Positions 10,461 to 11,971 of a DNA stretch of 11,971 nucleotides are shown here, in pieces. This DNA is from JBDTMC01 sp039934475 (GTDB lineage Bacteria > Acidobacteriota > Terriglobia > Bryobacterales > Bryobacteraceae). The first letter of the stretch is position 1. Each line of letters begins with the position of its first letter. The notes under the pieces are model-generated. The model did not search any database. It worked only from the letters and a program-made list of their open reading frames with translations, and had not been told where the DNA came from. Position numbers and translations under genes: made by a program. The DNA lies in NCBI GenBank assembly GCA_039934475.1, contig JBDTMC010000234.1, positions 1 to 11,971 on the forward strand. The letters run 5' to 3'.

Positions 10461-11971
10461 ATGACTCGTCCGATCTTACTGTGGAGCTTGTTTGCCTTGG
10501 CGGCGTATGGGGCGCCACAAGACGACGTGGATTTCGAGAAAGACGTTTTCCCGATTTTCAAAAACTCTTGCGTGCCTTGTCACGGCGACCGCATGCAGCA
10601 GGGACAACTGCGGCTGGACGCAAAGAAGGTGGTGATGACCGGCGGCCAGACCGGGCCGGCGATCATTGTGGGCAAGGGCGCGGAGAGCCTGCTGTACAAG
10701 CGCATGGCCGCGTTGGACGGCTTCAGCCAAATGCCTCCGTTCGGTAAGAAACTGCCGGAGACGCAGTTGGCGACCATTCGCAATTGGATCGACCAAGGGG
10801 CGAAGTGGCCGGATAGCGTGGGCTCAGATGTGGCGGAAGTGAAGCGGCATTGGTCCTATATGAAGCCGGTGCGTCCGGCGGCGCCCGCGGTGAAGGACGA
10901 GAAGTGGCCCACCAATGCGATTGACCGTTTCATCCTGGCGCGGCTGGAGAAAGAGAACCTGACGCCCGCACCGGAGGCGGCGAAGTTCAAGTTGATCCGG
11001 CGCCTCAGTTTCGACTTGAGAGGTCTGCCGCCGACGCTGGCGGAAGTCGATGAGTTTATCGGGGACAAAGCACCGAACGCGTATGAACGCTTGGTCGATC
11101 GAATGCTGGCTTCGCCGCACTATGGCGAGCGGTGGGCGCAGTTCTGGCTCGATTTGGCCCGCTATGCCGACTCCAATGGCTATGAGAGCGACGAGCCGCG
11201 GGAGATGTGGGCGTGGCGCGATTGGGTGATTGATGCGTTCAACAAGAACCTGTCCTTTGACCGTTTCACGATTGACCAGTTGGCGGGCGACCTGATTGAC
11301 AAGCCGACAGATGAGCAGATTGTGGCCACCGGCTTTCATCGCAACACACTGATCAACAGCGAGGCTGGTTCGAAAGAGGATGAATATCACGATGCGGCGG
11401 TGAAGGACCGTGTGGATACTACTGGCGCGGTGTTTCTGGGCAGCACCATCGGCTGCTCCCAGTGCCACAACCATAAGTACGATCCATTCACGCAGAAGGA
11501 TTATTACTCGCTGTACGCGGTGTTCAATAACACGGCTGAGAGTTCCATCGATATTACGGAGACGAGGAAGGTTTATCGCGGCGACCGCGCTGAATTGGCA
11601 AAGCGCGAAGCGGCAGTCGCACCGTTCCTGCAGGCGCTGGATACCCAGACTCCGGAGATCAGTTCGGCGCAGGCTACGTGGGAGCGGGACATCAGCGCGC
11701 GGCTCCCGGCGATGCAGAACGCGTGGCAGACAGCCGTTCCGGTGTCGGCAACCACGAAGAACAAGAGTAAAGCCACGATTGAGGCGGATGGCTGGGTGAA
11801 GGTGGACGCCAAGCCGACAGAGAAAGAGACGGTGGAGATTGATGTTCCAGCAGCGGGCGCAAGCGGGTTCCGCATCGAAGGCTGGACGCCGGCCGCCATG
11901 GAAGTGGAGACGTGGACACCGGCATCGTCGAGAACATCAAGAAGGAAAACAAGATCGAAAGCGACGAAGCG
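10461..11971 (+). CDS. Secreted protein with planctomycete-type cytochrome c domain and DUF1549; 3' end outside window, probable frame break near 11880
   Basis: The ATG at 10461 has AGGAG at 10446-10450. A signal peptide covers residues 1-18 (Leu-Leu-Trp-Ser-Leu-Phe-Ala-Leu-Ala-Ala). The N-terminal PSD1-type domain has one heme site, Cys37-Val-Pro-Cys40-His41, and a Met-Pro-Pro (about residue 93) as possible axial-ligand region. DUF1549 begins near residue 148 (Asn-Ala-Ile-Asp-Arg-Phe-Ile-Leu-Ala-Arg-Leu), continues with Arg-Arg-Leu-Ser-Phe-Asp-Leu-Arg-Gly-Leu-Pro-Pro and Gly-Glu-Arg-Trp-Ala, and holds a second Cys332-Ser-Gln-Cys335-His336-Asn-His-Lys-Tyr-Asp motif. DUF1553 would follow beyond the window. 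From about 11880 the frame switches to rare Arg and Ser codons, while frame +2 there reads Gly-Ile-Val-Glu-Asn-Ile-Lys-Lys-Glu-Asn-Lys with typical codons. One missing base near 11880 would restore it. The family is linked to periplasmic breakdown of complex organic matter; its exact reaction is unknown. Confidence 0.85.
   Translation, partial: MTRPILLWSLFALAAYGAPQDDVDFEKDVFPIFKNSCVPCHGDRMQQGQLRLDAKKVVMTGGQTGPAIIVGKGAESLLYKRMAALDGFSQMPPFGKKLPETQLATIRNWIDQGAKWPDSVGSDVAEVKRHWSYMKPVRPAAPAVKDEKWPTNAIDRFILARLEKENLTPAPEAAKFKLIRRLSFDLRGLPPTLAEVDEFIGDKAPNAYERLVDRMLASPHYGERWAQFWLDLARYADSNGYESDEPREMWAWRDWVIDAFNKNLSFDRFTIDQLAGDLIDKPTDEQIVATGFHRNTLINSEAGSKEDEYHDAAVKDRVDTTGAVFLGSTIGCSQCHNHKYDPFTQKDYYSLYAVFNNTAESSIDITETRKVYRGDRAELAKREAAVAPFLQALDTQTPEISSAQATWERDISARLPAMQNAWQTAVPVSATTKNKSKATIEADGWVKVDAKPTEKETVEIDVPAAGASGFRIEGWTPAAMEVETWTPASSRTSRRKTRSKATK

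Noticed and set aside
10824..11474. 216-codon minus-strand frame
   Set aside because: It is antisense to the DUF1549 gene, whose heme and DUF1549 motifs are clear on the plus strand.

Overview
The window is GC-rich bacterial DNA. Several genes suggest an Acidobacteriota genome of the Solibacter/Bryobacter type: a secreted protein with a planctomycete-type cytochrome c domain plus DUF1549, two secreted class-C-like serine hydrolases, a YetF/DUF421 membrane protein, a small soluble zinc anti-sigma factor and several toxin-antitoxin (TA) modules. This placement is inferred from gene content; there is no rRNA or other marker gene. I see no tRNA, rRNA, CRISPR array, transposase or integrase.

Layout. 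1-1163 (+): 3' part of a family VIII esterase-like serine hydrolase, cut by the window edge. 1273-2643 (-): secreted histidine-acid-phosphatase-like protein whose C-terminal HD motif reads Ser-Asn. 2779-3467: two HicB antitoxins facing each other across damaged hicA toxin genes. 3468-3789: intergenic stretch with inverted repeats. 3790-4095 (+): unrecognised 101-residue protein. 4147-5014 (+): ECF sigma factor and overlapping zinc anti-sigma factor, with an extended -10 promoter. 5015-5301: weak minus-strand ORF and a candidate operator. 5302-6707 (+): hipBA-like pair in which HipA lacks the central part of its kinase domain. 6723-8633 (-): secreted alpha/beta hydrolase with a TPR-like tail, then a nucleotidyltransferase overlapping it by 4 bases. 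8665-9225 (+): DUF421 membrane protein. 9269-11971 (+): secreted beta-lactamase-family hydrolase followed 7 bases later by a cytochrome-c/DUF1549 protein that runs off the window.

The main signal is the 2.8-6.7 kb stretch. Three TA modules lie close together. In each the antitoxin gene looks intact while the toxin is damaged: a hicA cut to about ten codons, a hicA with a frameshift at its start, and a HipA with an in-frame loss of roughly 100 residues covering the catalytic loop. This reads as a decayed TA cluster, or as antitoxins kept after loss of their toxins. A caution comes from two further single-base frame breaks outside the TA area (near 8612 and 11880). Some of the breaks may be assembly indels, but the HipA deletion and the hicA truncation cannot be explained that way.

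Functionally the window mixes secreted degradative enzymes (two serine hydrolases, alpha/beta hydrolase, phosphatase, c-type cytochrome protein), one extracytoplasmic-type regulatory pair and the TA remnants. No single pathway joins them.
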